A stretch of 64,000 nt of DNA from UBA1494_A sp963973975 (GTDB lineage: Bacteria; Bacteroidota; Bacteroidia; Flavobacteriales_E; Vicingaceae), in assembly GCA_963973975.1 (NCBI GenBank), contig CAXBCF010000014.1, positions 18,999 through 82,998 on the forward strand, written 5' to 3'. Below the pieces are notes generated by a model that made no database searches, had not been told where the DNA came from, and saw only the letters and a list, made by a program, of their open reading frames with translations. Both the position numbers and the translations under genes were made by a program. This document shows, piece after piece, positions 51,680-62,700 of this stretch. Numbering within the stretch: the stretch's first letter is position 1; each line of letters starts with the position of its first letter.

Positions 51680-52798
51680 TTATTTATTGGTATTATTTAA
51701 AATACCTCTTTTTATTAGTTCTTGAATGAATACTTCTGTCATGTCACTTTTGAATTTGAATTCATTCCTCAAGTCTGAAACATACGCTTTCAATCGCATT
51801 TTTAAATATGTTTTATCTTTATTTACCTCATGAAAGAACAATACCGTAATGGGTTTATTGATGTAGATATATCTCGAAGTTTGAGCGGACTCTTCCGCAA
51901 TTTTTCTCACAAGTTTGGTGTCTATATTTTCAGGTAAGTAAATTTCAGCAACAACTTGGCAGTTATTTTCACCACCATTTGCATTCGATACAGCTTTGTT
52001 GACTACTTCTGCATTTGGAATGGATACCAAAGAATCATCAGGTGTAATAATCCGAGTAGAACGTAAACCAATTTCCTTGACTTCACCATAGTATTCACCC
52101 ACTTCGATTTTATCGCCAATTTGAAAAGGGCGATCAAAAAGAATCATGATCCCTCCAAAAATGTTTTTTAGCATGTCTTGGGCGGCAAAACCAATGGCTA
52201 TACCGGCAGAGGCCAATAATGCAAAGAGCGTTTCAGATGGAAGTTGTATAACAGTTTGTTCAATTAAGATAATGGCAATTATCCAACCTGCAAGTTTTAT
52301 GATTGGTAGCGTTTTCTTTAAAATAGCGCTTCTTTGTGGAGATCGTTTAGACCATCGATCAATAACAAGTGAGATTATTTTTAAAAAATAATAGGCAAAC
52401 AAAAGAATGAAAATCGTCCAAAATATTTTTTGAAATGAGAGAATTTCTCCAAGTGTTTTAAGTGGAGAAACATTCTCACTGTCTTTTTCTTTATCGGGTT
52501 TATCAAAAAGCTTTTCGACTTTAGTTTCGCGAATTGTATCTCGAACAACTACTTTTAAGGTTTCGGCTGCTGTTTTTTCTTGAGCAATATCAAGAACTGG
52601 AGAAGCTTCTTCTACAGCCTTTTTAGGATCTGCTTCAAGCTTAGAACTATCAACTAAAATTTCTTGAATACCTTTTCTTGGCAAACTATCACCTTCGAAA
52701 GGCACCTGAGCAAAAACACTCATTTGAAATAATAAAAGAAATAGTAAGGCCTTATTTTTCATAGCTTGAATTAAACTTCTTCTCAATTTTGTGCTCAT
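51680..52798 (-). CDS. MscS-type channel with N-terminal periplasmic extension
   Basis: A 372-residue channel with a signal peptide (LLFLLLFQMSVFAQ, cleaved near residue 31) and a charged periplasmic stretch of about 90 residues, then membrane helices and the MscS core FAAQDMLKNIFGGIMILFDRPF then QIGDKIEVGEYYGEVKEIGL. The extension is Glu/Lys-rich (KLEADPKKAVEEAS, KLFDKPDKEKDSEN). ATG at 52798 is used; a second ATG at 52762 would give a tighter signal peptide. Ten bases after the P-loop gene and two before the next mscS. Confidence 0.92.
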   Translation of the reverse strand: MSTKLRRSLIQAMKNKALLFLLLFQMSVFAQVPFEGDSLPRKGIQEILVDSSKLEADPKKAVEEASPVLDIAQEKTAAETLKVVVRDTIRETKVEKLFDKPDKEKDSENVSPLKTLGEILSFQKIFWTIFILLFAYYFLKIISLVIDRWSKRSPQRSAILKKTLPIIKLAGWIIAIILIEQTVIQLPSETLFALLASAGIAIGFAAQDMLKNIFGGIMILFDRPFQIGDKIEVGEYYGEVKEIGLRSTRIITPDDSLVSIPNAEVVNKAVSNANGGENNCQVVAEIYLPENIDTKLVRKIAEESAQTSRYIYINKPITVLFFHEVNKDKTYLKMRLKAYVSDLRNEFKFKSDMTEVFIQELIKRGILNNTNK

Positions 52799-52808
52799 TT
52801 CACAAGGA

Positions 52809-55800
52809 CTAATGTAGAATATTTTTATTACTCAAAACATTTACTACTTGTCTGTATAGCAAACGATTAATTTGATAACGATTTTCATCTTGAACTAAAA
52901 TTCCTTTGTCGACTAACACCATTAAACTCAATCTGCTTTGAAGCAAGTCATTGTTAAAAATTTGTGCATGATCCTCAACTGTCAGACTATCGTGCAGCAA
53001 CAAAGCGTGCAAGGTAAATACACTTTCATCTGGAAGCGTATTGATCAGATTGAAGTTTAAGTTCTTTAAAATTCCAATGGTGATAACATTGTTTTCAACT
53101 TTTTTGGTTGATCTAATCCAATACAAAAGTGCAAGACTGATGTTATTTTCTGCAAAACGATTGAGCGCCTTAAAGTAAATTTCTTTGAGATAGGCATCTT
53201 TTTCTTCCTCTTCCAACTTTTTAATTTTTCTTTTTTCAGAAGTGCTAAGATTGCTCGAATCAATCTGAAAATCATAACCACTAACTCGGTGGCGCTTCAT
53301 AATAATTTTTACAATCTGCTCTTCAGACATTTGCTGAAGAAGAATGGAATATTTGAAATACTTATTGATAGAAACAGATTTCTCTAGATATTTCCATGCA
53401 TAAACCGTAAACTCAACCAACCAATAAACTTTCTTTTCAGTTTTTGAAATAAGTTCAAATAGCATGTTCAAGGCAGTGAAACCCTGAATTTTTTTAATGT
53501 AGAAATGCTGTAAATCTTCTAAAATTATTAGAGAATAGTTTCCACTGTTCAGCTCTTCAGCAATTGACTCAACACTGTTAAGATTTTCTTTCCCAAGCAG
53601 TTCATTAAAAAAGTTGAAAAAATGAACTTCTGTGAACTTATTATTGGTGAGTTTTTTTCGAATCACAGTTGATTGGTCAATTTCTTTTAAAAAGAAATTG
53701 ACCAAACTGCTTGCACCACTTCCTTTTTCACCAATTATTGCTGTAGCGGAAAAATTATTGTTTTTCCAATTTTGATAATAGTTTGAAAGTAAATTGAGCT
53801 CTTTATTTCTAGCCTCAAAAAACACTTCTTCTTCTGTGGGTCTAATTCTATAGAGTCTCCTATAAACATATGGTAGTTTTGCAGTAGCTAGTTCAGTTTG
53901 TAATAAAAAATCGCTGAGTTCGGGAGTAAGTTCTTTTTCGAGCTCTAATAGTCCAACTTTCTTTCCAAATTTTTGAGAAAGAGCCTCAATTTTTCGGTAT
54001 TTCAAACGCAAAAAACGAAGTGCTAAAGGAAGAATGTTTAGAATCTTTTTCTTGATTGCTTTTCGATAATCTTTCGTTTTCTTTAATGTTTCAGCTTTTG
54101 CAAGTTGAACTCTAAGGTTTGTAATATTTTCATTCTCAGTAAGCTTAATTAAACTAATGTTGAACTCTTCAACTACTTTTTTGAGTTTTATATTTAAAAG
54201 TGATTCAAGACCGAGTAATTGCTCTTTAACTGCATTTGTTTTAGATTTTGTTCGATCAACTCCTTCCATAGTAAGCTGATGGATACTTGCTTCATTCCCT
54301 TCTTCTTCGACAGAGTTGATGGCTGCATCGAGGTTGTAATCTAAAATTCCTACTAAATCGACTAAACTAAGCTCAGTTTTCTCCAATAATTTTATAATGG
54401 AAGTTTTGATGCCTTTTAATTTTTGGCTGAATTCATTGAACATATCAATTTCAATGAGCCTTTTCGGGTTAAAATGACTGAGTTCAGACTTGTTAATCGG
54501 ACGATCGTAAACATCTTCTGAATAAATCAGCCTTTTATCTTTCATTTGATCAATCTGCTCCTCGATTCTAACTTCAAGACGTTCGAGTAAGTTCGAGAAA
54601 TTCTGATTGTAAATCGCTTCTACGGTTTGAGGAATAATTTGTCTTTCAAGCTTTATAATTAGGTTCTGCCGATCTCTTTGAAGTTCATTAATAAAGTTTT
54701 TATTGTTTTGATTTTTTTGAATTGAATGTAGCACCAAATCCAGTTCTAGTTCAATTAAGCTTAAGTGCTTTTCTATAACTTTATTAAGTCGACTTTGGTA
54801 GCTCTTTTGCAGCAAAGAAAACTGGAGTAAACTCACATATTTAATCTGATGTAATTCAATATCTACTTGAAAATCATCTATCTGAGCAAATAAGGTGTTT
54901 CTCCAACCATTATTGATTTGTTGAAATTTTCGCTTGTAAAGGTCTCGTTCATTTGCCAGTTTTGTGCTTGAAAATTCTTTACTACTTAATTCAATAGTAT
55001 TTACTTTTTCAATATAGGCAGTATGCTTTTTGTAAAGTTCTAAAACCGTACCTTTTGCTTCAGTTTTCCATTGGTCTAATTGATCGGTAAGCGTTTCTAT
55101 TAATTGATTAATCCTATCTTTTTCAGCAATTTTTTTGACATCACTTACAAGGGTTTTAACCTCTTTTTGATCTGATTCTAAAAAGGCATTAAATGCCAAA
55201 TTAATTTCTTTTTCAATCAACCATTTTACATTCAGCGCTTCGCAGCTTATTTGAAGTAAACTATTGTGATAGGAAACTGATTGAAGTAAAAATTGATTTA
55301 AAAATAAATGTTTGGAAATAGAATGAACAGGAACTTTGTGCTTCCACCTTTTCAGAGGTTTTTTCTCTTTTCTAAATAAGTTGATAAAGTGAAAAGGAAG
55401 TTTAGAGCCATAAAATACTGCATTTTTAAACTTTTTCTTGATTTTTAAAGCATTTGAGTCGTTGTATTGTGCTATAAAACGCTCAGGCTTTTGTTCTTTA
55501 CTTATTACCTCCGGCAATGTATCGAAATGCGTATTTAATGATCTAAAAAATTCATTAAATGTTTCTTCTATAGTGTTTCCATTTAAATTTGGAAAGTCTT
55601 TTTCCAATAAATCATAGAGCGATTCTTTTAGCCAATTCGTTTCGTTAATTAATTTGCTTGTTTCATTGGCACTATCAATTCTTTCTAAACGATCGTAGTA
55701 TGATTGGTAAAGCTTTTTAGCTTCTTCGAGTAAAGAAATTTGTTGCTTAATTTTTAGCTCAATTGGAGCGAAAAAAGTCGGCAAAATCAATTGCTCTAAT

Positions 55801-55832
55801 TCTTCTAAGGAAAGTTTTTGATATGAATTCAC
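52809..55832 (-). CDS. large coiled-coil P-loop ATPase, unrecognised family
   Basis: A 1007-residue protein. Residues 1-680 are mostly helical and charged, with coiled-coil stretches (SYHNSLLQISCEALNVKWLI, QQISLLEEAKKLYQSYYDR). An AAA/STAND-like domain follows: Walker A IIGEKGSGASSLVNF at about residues 699-710 and Walker B YSLIILEDLQHFY at about 760-770, then a helical lid with many Lys/Glu. The last 70 residues look like a winged helix (LHALLLHDSLTVEDHAQIFN, LVDKGILVQDENRYQINRLL). No clear membrane segment. First gene of the set with two mscS genes and corA. I do not recognise the family; a scaffold or regulator of the channels is one guess. Confidence 0.7.
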   Translation of the reverse strand: MNSYQKLSLEELEQLILPTFFAPIELKIKQQISLLEEAKKLYQSYYDRLERIDSANETSKLINETNWLKESLYDLLEKDFPNLNGNTIEETFNEFFRSLNTHFDTLPEVISKEQKPERFIAQYNDSNALKIKKKFKNAVFYGSKLPFHFINLFRKEKKPLKRWKHKVPVHSISKHLFLNQFLLQSVSYHNSLLQISCEALNVKWLIEKEINLAFNAFLESDQKEVKTLVSDVKKIAEKDRINQLIETLTDQLDQWKTEAKGTVLELYKKHTAYIEKVNTIELSSKEFSSTKLANERDLYKRKFQQINNGWRNTLFAQIDDFQVDIELHQIKYVSLLQFSLLQKSYQSRLNKVIEKHLSLIELELDLVLHSIQKNQNNKNFINELQRDRQNLIIKLERQIIPQTVEAIYNQNFSNLLERLEVRIEEQIDQMKDKRLIYSEDVYDRPINKSELSHFNPKRLIEIDMFNEFSQKLKGIKTSIIKLLEKTELSLVDLVGILDYNLDAAINSVEEEGNEASIHQLTMEGVDRTKSKTNAVKEQLLGLESLLNIKLKKVVEEFNISLIKLTENENITNLRVQLAKAETLKKTKDYRKAIKKKILNILPLALRFLRLKYRKIEALSQKFGKKVGLLELEKELTPELSDFLLQTELATAKLPYVYRRLYRIRPTEEEVFFEARNKELNLLSNYYQNWKNNNFSATAIIGEKGSGASSLVNFFLKEIDQSTVIRKKLTNNKFTEVHFFNFFNELLGKENLNSVESIAEELNSGNYSLIILEDLQHFYIKKIQGFTALNMLFELISKTEKKVYWLVEFTVYAWKYLEKSVSINKYFKYSILLQQMSEEQIVKIIMKRHRVSGYDFQIDSSNLSTSEKRKIKKLEEEEKDAYLKEIYFKALNRFAENNISLALLYWIRSTKKVENNVITIGILKNLNFNLINTLPDESVFTLHALLLHDSLTVEDHAQIFNNDLLQSRLSLMVLVDKGILVQDENRYQINRLLYRQVVNVLSNKNILH

Positions 55833-55909
55833 CGTATTTAATTAAGATTCACAAGATAATTAAAATTCGATTAGTTAATCATCTAAACTTTAAGCTGAAG
55901 AATTATTTT

Positions 55910-57262
55910 CTAAAGCAGTTTTACTCCTGTATAATTAAATGGAGTAATTGCAAGTAATTCTTTTTTTATTGACTCACTCACCTCAAGTTGCTTGATAAAT
56001 TGCTGTACAGCTTTTTCATCAATCTTTTGATTTGTTCTGCTAAGCTCTTTTAATGCCTCGTATGGTTTTGGATAATTTTCTCTTCGTAAAATTGTTTGAA
56101 TTGCTTCAGTTACAACCGCCCAATTCTCTTCTAAATCTTGCTTTATTTTAGCTTCATTAATTAGCAGTTTGCCCAATCCTTTTTGTAAAGATTTGATCGC
56201 AATTAAAGTGTGAGCAATGGGAACCCCAATGTTTCTTAAGACTGTAGAATCAGTTAAATCTCTTTGTAATCGACTCAATGGTAATTTAGCCGATAAGTGC
56301 TCAAATAGCGCATTTGCAATTCCGAGATTTCCTTCAGAATTTTCAAAATCAATCGGGTTGACTTTGTGCGGCATTGCAGAAGAACCAACCTCTCCTGAAA
56401 TGATTCGCTGTTTGAAATAATCCATTGAAATATAAGACCATAAATCTCGATTCAAGTCGATTAGAATGGTGTTGATTCTTTTCATGGCATCAAATAATCT
56501 GGCTAAATTATCGTAATGCTCTATTTGCGTAGTTGTTTGAGATCGAAATAAACCTAGTGTATCGTTTACAAATTCATTGGCAAACTCAACCCAATCAATA
56601 TCAGGAAAGGCAACATGATGGGCATTGAAATTTCCAGTTGCTCCTCCGAATTTTGCAGAAAATGGCGTGTCGAGCAGTGCATTGTATTGCTCTTTTAAGC
56701 GCTCAGCATACACCATGATTTCTTTTCCCAAGCGAGTAGGGGAGGCAGGTTGACCATGAGTTCTAGCAAGCATGGGTATTTCGCTCCATTCCATCGAAAA
56801 TGCATTCAACTCAGAGATCACTTCATTCAATTCAATCAAATAAACATCTTCGACAGCATCCATTAAAGAAAGTGGAATGGCCGTGTTATTAATGTCTTGA
56901 GATGTTAATCCAAAATGAATGAATTCCAATTTATCCTTGAAAGAAGTACCTTCTAATTTTCGCTTAATGAAATATTCAACTGCTTTTACATCGTGGTTGG
57001 TTTCTTTCTCAATTTCTTTAACCTCAAGAGCATCCTGATCATTGAAGTCCACATACACTTTTCTTAAACTTAAAAAATCAGCTTCCGTGATCGTTTTTAA
57101 CTGAGGTAATGGAATTTTACAAAGTGAAATAAAATACTCAATTTCTACACGAACTCTGTAGCGAATCAAGGCGGCTTCAGAAAAATAGCGTTTAAGTTCT
57201 GTTACTTTTTGGTGGTACCTGCCATCAATAGGTGAAATGGCATGAATGGAATGGTCGCTCAT
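55910..57262 (-). CDS. purB: adenylosuccinate lyase
   Basis: A 450-residue fumarase-superfamily lyase that acts twice in purine synthesis (forming AMP and AICAR). The start SIHAISPIDGRYHQKV is the E. coli-type signature. The catalytic segments LTSQDINNTAIPLSL and the superfamily signature SGEVGSSAMPHKVNPIDFEN are present; THGQPASPTRLGKE is the other conserved block. It shares an operon with pepF, 2 bases apart. Confidence 0.97.
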   Translation of the reverse strand: MSDHSIHAISPIDGRYHQKVTELKRYFSEAALIRYRVRVEIEYFISLCKIPLPQLKTITEADFLSLRKVYVDFNDQDALEVKEIEKETNHDVKAVEYFIKRKLEGTSFKDKLEFIHFGLTSQDINNTAIPLSLMDAVEDVYLIELNEVISELNAFSMEWSEIPMLARTHGQPASPTRLGKEIMVYAERLKEQYNALLDTPFSAKFGGATGNFNAHHVAFPDIDWVEFANEFVNDTLGLFRSQTTTQIEHYDNLARLFDAMKRINTILIDLNRDLWSYISMDYFKQRIISGEVGSSAMPHKVNPIDFENSEGNLGIANALFEHLSAKLPLSRLQRDLTDSTVLRNIGVPIAHTLIAIKSLQKGLGKLLINEAKIKQDLEENWAVVTEAIQTILRRENYPKPYEALKELSRTNQKIDEKAVQQFIKQLEVSESIKKELLAITPFNYTGVKLL

Positions 57263-57264
57263 AG

Positions 57265-58977
57265 TTAAAATGTTTTTAAAATCTCTTGATGTACAAACTG
57301 AATTAATTCATCGACATATTTTTCAGAAAAGTCGAATTGAATGCCTGCGGCTTGATATATTTCGGGAATTGTTTTGGTGTAACCTAAAGACAATGCTGCT
57401 TTGTAATCTTCAATTGTTTTTTTTGGATCTTCTCGAAAATTCTTCCAAATTGCTATTGCTCCCAATTGAGCCATGCCATATTCTATGTAATAAAAAGGCA
57501 CTTCAAATAAATGCAATTGTTTTTGCCATTGATTTTTACGCGTTTTCTCAAAACCGCTCCAATTAACTACTGAACTTCCAAACTCATCAAGCAATGACAA
57601 CCAAAATTCGCTACGCTCTTCTACACTGTGGGTTTTATTGGTATAAATCCAATGTTGAAATTTGTCGATGGTTGCAACCCAAGGCAAAGTATTTAAAATA
57701 TCTAATAATTGATCTCTTTTTGCTCTTTTTAAATCATCTGGGTTTGGATAGAAAATAGACCAATAATCCATGCTGATTAATTCCATACTCATGGAGGCTA
57801 ATTCAGCTATTTCGGAACTAAGGTTTTTAAAATCAACTAATTCTAAATGGTGAGATAAAATTGAATGAATGGCATGACCACCTTCGTGAACCATGGTGGT
57901 AACATCTCTTGGAGTACCTACTGCATTCATGTATATAAAAGGGTAACCAGATTCATAAAGGGGATAATTAAATCCTCCGGGAGCTTTTCCTTTTTTGGAT
58001 GAAAGGTCTAAGTGCTTGTTATTGTGCATTTCTTCAATGCATTCACCAAAAAAAGGGTCAATTTGATTGAAACATTGAATGGTTTTTGAAACTAATTCAT
58101 CAGCTGTTTCGAATGGCTGTAATGGAGCTTTTCCTGAAATATCAACACTTAAATCCCAAGGTCTTAAATCATCTAGCTGTAAAAGTTCTTTGCGTTTTAA
58201 TTCAACTTCATTCGACAAGGGAACCACTTTTTTCTTGATAGCTTCGTGAAATTGATAGCAATCTTTAGAAGTATAATCAAATCTTCCCATTGCCTGAAAC
58301 ATGTAGTCTCTATAATTTTCAAAACCTGCATTATCAGAAACTTTCTGTCTGGTTCGAATCAGCTCATTAAATAAGTCGTCGAGAGCAGCTGTATCTTTTA
58401 AGCGCCTTTCATTCATTAAATTAAAGACTTGCTCCCTTTTTGCTCGATCAGTACTCTTTAAAAACTTAGCAGCTTCTTGAAGGGTTAGTTCTTTTCCGTC
58501 AATTTCAATGGTCATTTTTGCAGTAATGGCACCGAATTTTTGACTTTCTTCTTCCAACTTGGTGAAGAGTGGGATGTTTTCTTCTCTAAATAATTTTAAT
58601 TCCTTTTTAACTCCTCTGAGTAAAATCTTATAGGCACTTCCCTTTAGTGATTTTGATTGTTCACAATCGACTAATTTTTTATTGAGCTCATTTTCATAAG
58701 GAGCAATTTTTGGGTTGATGTTTTGAACGAAAAACTGAAATTCTTTTTGATATTCATCATTCTCAGTGTCAATATTCATCCGAATATACCGCCATGCAAA
58801 CTCCTCTTCTAATACAGCGCTCAGCTCACTTCGATCTTTCAGCCATATTTCTAAATCAGCAACAGTTGAAATTTTGCGTTCTTTTAAATCAATGTAATAC
58901 GGCTTGACTTTCTCCCATTCGAAAATTAAATCGGGAGTTACGAATTCTCTTTTTTTTCTGAGTGAATTGACTTTCAT
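57265..58977 (-). CDS. M3 family oligoendopeptidase (PepF-type)
   Basis: A 570-residue cytosolic zinc oligopeptidase of the M3 family. The zinc site HEGGH lies at about residue 362-366 in TTMVHEGGHAIHSIL, followed by SSEIAELASMSMELIS with the third ligand glutamate, the M3 order. Upstream segments (KLEEESQKFGAITAKMTIEI) form the lid. It degrades short peptides, often 6-13 residues long. Co-transcribed with purB, which lies 2 bases downstream. Confidence 0.93.
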   Translation of the reverse strand: MKVNSLRKKREFVTPDLIFEWEKVKPYYIDLKERKISTVADLEIWLKDRSELSAVLEEEFAWRYIRMNIDTENDEYQKEFQFFVQNINPKIAPYENELNKKLVDCEQSKSLKGSAYKILLRGVKKELKLFREENIPLFTKLEEESQKFGAITAKMTIEIDGKELTLQEAAKFLKSTDRAKREQVFNLMNERRLKDTAALDDLFNELIRTRQKVSDNAGFENYRDYMFQAMGRFDYTSKDCYQFHEAIKKKVVPLSNEVELKRKELLQLDDLRPWDLSVDISGKAPLQPFETADELVSKTIQCFNQIDPFFGECIEEMHNNKHLDLSSKKGKAPGGFNYPLYESGYPFIYMNAVGTPRDVTTMVHEGGHAIHSILSHHLELVDFKNLSSEIAELASMSMELISMDYWSIFYPNPDDLKRAKRDQLLDILNTLPWVATIDKFQHWIYTNKTHSVEERSEFWLSLLDEFGSSVVNWSGFEKTRKNQWQKQLHLFEVPFYYIEYGMAQLGAIAIWKNFREDPKKTIEDYKAALSLGYTKTIPEIYQAAGIQFDFSEKYVDELIQFVHQEILKTF

Positions 58978-59044
58978 TTTATTAAATCAAGGTTAACAGA
59001 GCTAAAAAAGGTTAAGAAGAGTTTATGCTAAGCAATTTAGAAGA

Positions 59045-59596
59045 TTATTTGCCTTTTGAAGAAGCTTTAGTAGCTGTTTTCTTTACAGGAGCAGCTTTTG
59101 GTTTGGCGTTTCCTGCATTTTTGGAAGGAGCCGGTTTTTTAGTTTTCGCGGTTGTCTTTTTAACTTCTTTTGTCTCCGTTTTTTTCTCTTTATCAGCTAC
59201 TTTTTTCTCTTTGGTAATGCTCAATAATTTTTTATCGATTAAGATATTGAACCATTGAACCAATTTCTTAATATCAGAAGTGTAAACGCGTTCTTCATCG
59301 TAATTTGGAAGCACTTCTTTAAGGTAAGCACGCAATTCTTCAGCACTGGATTTATGCGATAAAATTTGTTTTCCTTCCGCTTTTTTAAACATTGCTTCAA
59401 AAACTTCGGTCAACAATAAATCTTCTTCGTAGGTATAAATACTAATGTCTTCCAATGAGCTTACACGCTCAGAACCATGTACTGCAAAACGTTTCCCATC
59501 TTCTAGCGACTCAACAATCAATCCTCCTCTGCTTTGAGAAACGATTTTAGATAAACCTGACTTACCTGAAATAGAAATGATGCCTTTTAAATCCAT
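59045..59596 (-). CDS. DUF5606 family protein with basic tail
   Basis: A 183-residue protein of the Bacteroidota DUF5606 family: MDLKGIISISGKSGLSKIVS, then ISIYTYEEDLLLTEVFEAMF and LRAYLKEVLPNYDEERVY are recognisable. After about residue 128 a Lys/Ala/Pro-rich tail of some 55 residues follows (KKTTAKTKKPAPSKNAG), likely disordered and able to bind nucleic acid. Function unknown. It has its own -7 box. Confidence 0.85.
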   Translation of the reverse strand: MDLKGIISISGKSGLSKIVSQSRGGLIVESLEDGKRFAVHGSERVSSLEDISIYTYEEDLLLTEVFEAMFKKAEGKQILSHKSSAEELRAYLKEVLPNYDEERVYTSDIKKLVQWFNILIDKKLLSITKEKKVADKEKKTETKEVKKTTAKTKKPAPSKNAGNAKPKAAPVKKTATKASSKGK

Positions 59597-59626
59597 AAAT
59601 AAAAATTAAGCGATTAAATGTGATGC

Positions 59627-59634
59627 CAAAAGTA
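59627..59634 (-). promoter_or_regulatory. -7 box of the DUF5606 gene
   Basis: On the minus strand TACTTTTG, 30 bases before the start codon. No good -33. Confidence 0.45.
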
Positions 59635-59737
59635 AGGAAATCTCATTCATTTTTCTTTTTTAACAAGCAACTATCACATTCTTGTTAACGTCTGTAAAAT
59701 TCTTACTTTAGTTGCCTGTTATGATTAAGCACTTTTC

Positions 59738-62700
59738 ATGAAAAAAATATACTTTTTTATTGCCTTTCTTTCTCTTGTTGTATTTAGTTCTTTTGACAGT
59801 AAAGCCTCTCATATTATGGGTGGTGAAATTACGTGGGAGTGTCTTTCAAACGGAGACTATAAATTTGAATTCAAAGTATATAGGGATTGTCAAGGAGCAA
59901 ATATTGCTCCTGAGCAATCAGGAGTAATAAGAATTCATAACTATCCAACTGTAGGACAACCACCTACTATTATACCTACTTCGCAGTGGACTGTCGTAAG
60001 AAATGGAGATTTATCTCCTGACTGTCCATCAGCACCTGGTAATTTTAGTTGTGCAAATCGAAGTCCTGAATCTGTATTTGAATATGTTAGAAGCTTTACA
60101 AGAAGGTTAGTAGGTGTTCCACCTTCGGCAGGTTGGATCATTACTTATTCTGATTTTGCAAGAAACTCAAATGATAATATTGTTGGAACACCTGGAGTTT
60201 CATTAAGGGCTAAAATTTTTCGTCATTCTGGATCTATCTCAGATACTTGTGTAGATAACTCTCCTAAATTTAGAGAATTAGCAACAAGTTTAATTTGTGT
60301 TGGTAGACCTTTTACCTATAATCCAAATGCAACTGATGACGAATTGGACTCCTTAGTTTATGATTGGGCTAGACCTTTAAATCAAAATAGTGGAAATAGT
60401 GTTTTTGTAGAAGGAGTTCAACCACCAAATGTAAATTTTCAATCAGGATATTCATTTAATTCGCCATTTCCAGGTCCATCTCAAAACCCTAATAATGTTT
60501 CTGCAGTTTTAGACAGAAGTACAGGGGAGATTTCATTGACATCTTTTACTTTAGGGAAATATGTTTCTGTAGTAAAAGTAACTGCTTATAAATGTGGAGA
60601 AAGAGTAGCTGAAATTTATAGAGAATTACAAACCAATTTAGCTAATTCATCTTCTTGTACCAATAATGATGAACCAATTATTACTCCTCCTTTTCGTGAT
60701 GCAAGTAATAATTTTACAATATGGAATGACACCGTAAGAGCGGGTGATTTAGTAACTTTTAATATTCAGGCACAAGATTTTGCTAGTTTATTCCAATCAG
60801 GTGGTGATTCGTTAACCTTAACTGCTACAGGCTTGCAATTTGGAACCAACTTTACAAGTACAACTGGTTGCAATAACCCCCCTTGTGCCACACTTACCAG
60901 TACATTGCCCCAAAAAGGCTTTTTAGGTATCAACAATACTTTCTCATGGCAAACAGATTGTAACCACGTATCCTTCACTGATCAGTGTGTTAGTGGACAA
61001 AATACCTACACTTTTGTTATTAATGTAGAAGACGATGTATGCCCTCTACCCGCAAACAACATTGCAACAATTTCAATCACAGTTTTAGCAGATTCTGTTT
61101 TGCTATCGCCGCTTATAAATTGCCTTAATGTTTTACCAAACGGGGATGTTGTTCTTGATTGGAATCCAACTCCCAACATTCAAAATTCATTTTCTGCATG
61201 GATGATTTATTCCTCATTGGATGAAAGCGGTCCTTTTACTTTAGTTGATAGTGTTAAAACCTATTCTCAATCAACTTATACCCATGTTGGAGCAGGGGCT
61301 GATTTACAAAGAAGGTGGTACCACATCCGAAGTCGTTCAGGTTGTAAAGGAATTGTTCAAAATGTCGCTAGAGAAGCTGTTTCAACAATTTTTGTTGATC
61401 CTCAAGTAGCTCCAACACAATTAAACGTTAATTGGAATGAATTGGATAATCCAAATCCAATTGGTTCAGCCGCCCAATACCGAGTATTTAAGGAATATCC
61501 TGTTGGAACAGGACTTAATTTCTTGCAAAATACAGCTACTACAACTTTAGCTGAAACTTTTCCAATTTGCGAGGATACAGTTGTTTACAGAGTAGAGTTA
61601 GTCAATACTATTGAAAGCTGTACTTCATCTTCTAATATTGCGGGTATTCGCTTTAAATTCCCTGATCCTCAAACTAATTTTAGTTTTACACCTGCCAATC
61701 CTTGTCCTGGTATTCCTATTAGTTTCACAAACTTGACTACAATTCCAGGTGGAACAATTAGCTATGTTTGGGATTTTGGAGATGCAAGTGCAACTAGTAC
61801 TCAAACCAATCCTTCACATACATACGCAGCAGCAGGAAGCTATATTGTTACCTTAACAGCAAGTTCAGGCATTGGGTGTGATTCTATTTACACAGAAACA
61901 ATAAATGTTACTTTTCCTAATGCAGATGCCGGCCCGGATGTTTCAATATGCCCAAGTGGAAATGTGAGTATTGGTGGGAGTCCAACTACTGGTTTAGGTA
62001 ATACTGTTGCATGGTCGCCAAGCGCAGGATTATCAAGCACTACTGTTCAAAATCCTGTTGCAAGTCCTGTTGCAACTACAACTTATACGGTCACAGTTAC
62101 CGATGCAAATGGCTGTACCAATACGGATCAAGTAGTGGTATCTGTTAATCCAATTCCTACTGCTGATGCCGGTTCCAATCAAAGTGTTTGTTCAGGTACT
62201 CCTGTTCAAATTGGAGGTTCACCAACTGGTCCTGTTGGTGCAAGTTTTCAGTGGGATAACGCCGGTACTTTAGATGATGCAACATTGCCCAACCCTACAG
62301 CTACCCCTTTAGTAACAACAACCTACCGAGTTACAGTAACTAGTGGAGTTAATTGTTCCGCTACCGATCAAGTTACGATAACTGTAAATCCATCTCCAAA
62401 TGCTGATGCAGGGGCAAATCAATCCATCTGTAGTGGTAGCTCAATTTCAATAGGAGGGAGTCCAACTTCATCCACACCAGGAGTTACTTATTCATGGAGC
62501 AATGCAGCGAGCTTAAACAATGCATCCATTACAAATCCAACTGCAAGTCCAACAACCACAACTACTTATACAGTGACCGTAACAAGTGCAAATTCTTGTA
62601 CTTCAACAGATCAAGTTACTGTAACTGTTAATTCTTTGCCAGTTGCTGATGCTGGTTCAAATCAGACCATTTGTTCTGGATTAAATACAACCATTGGAGG

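Noticed and set aside
59941..60978. Two minus-strand frames within the right-hand adhesin
   Set aside because: The plus-strand frame is continuous with signal peptide and domains, so these are shadows.
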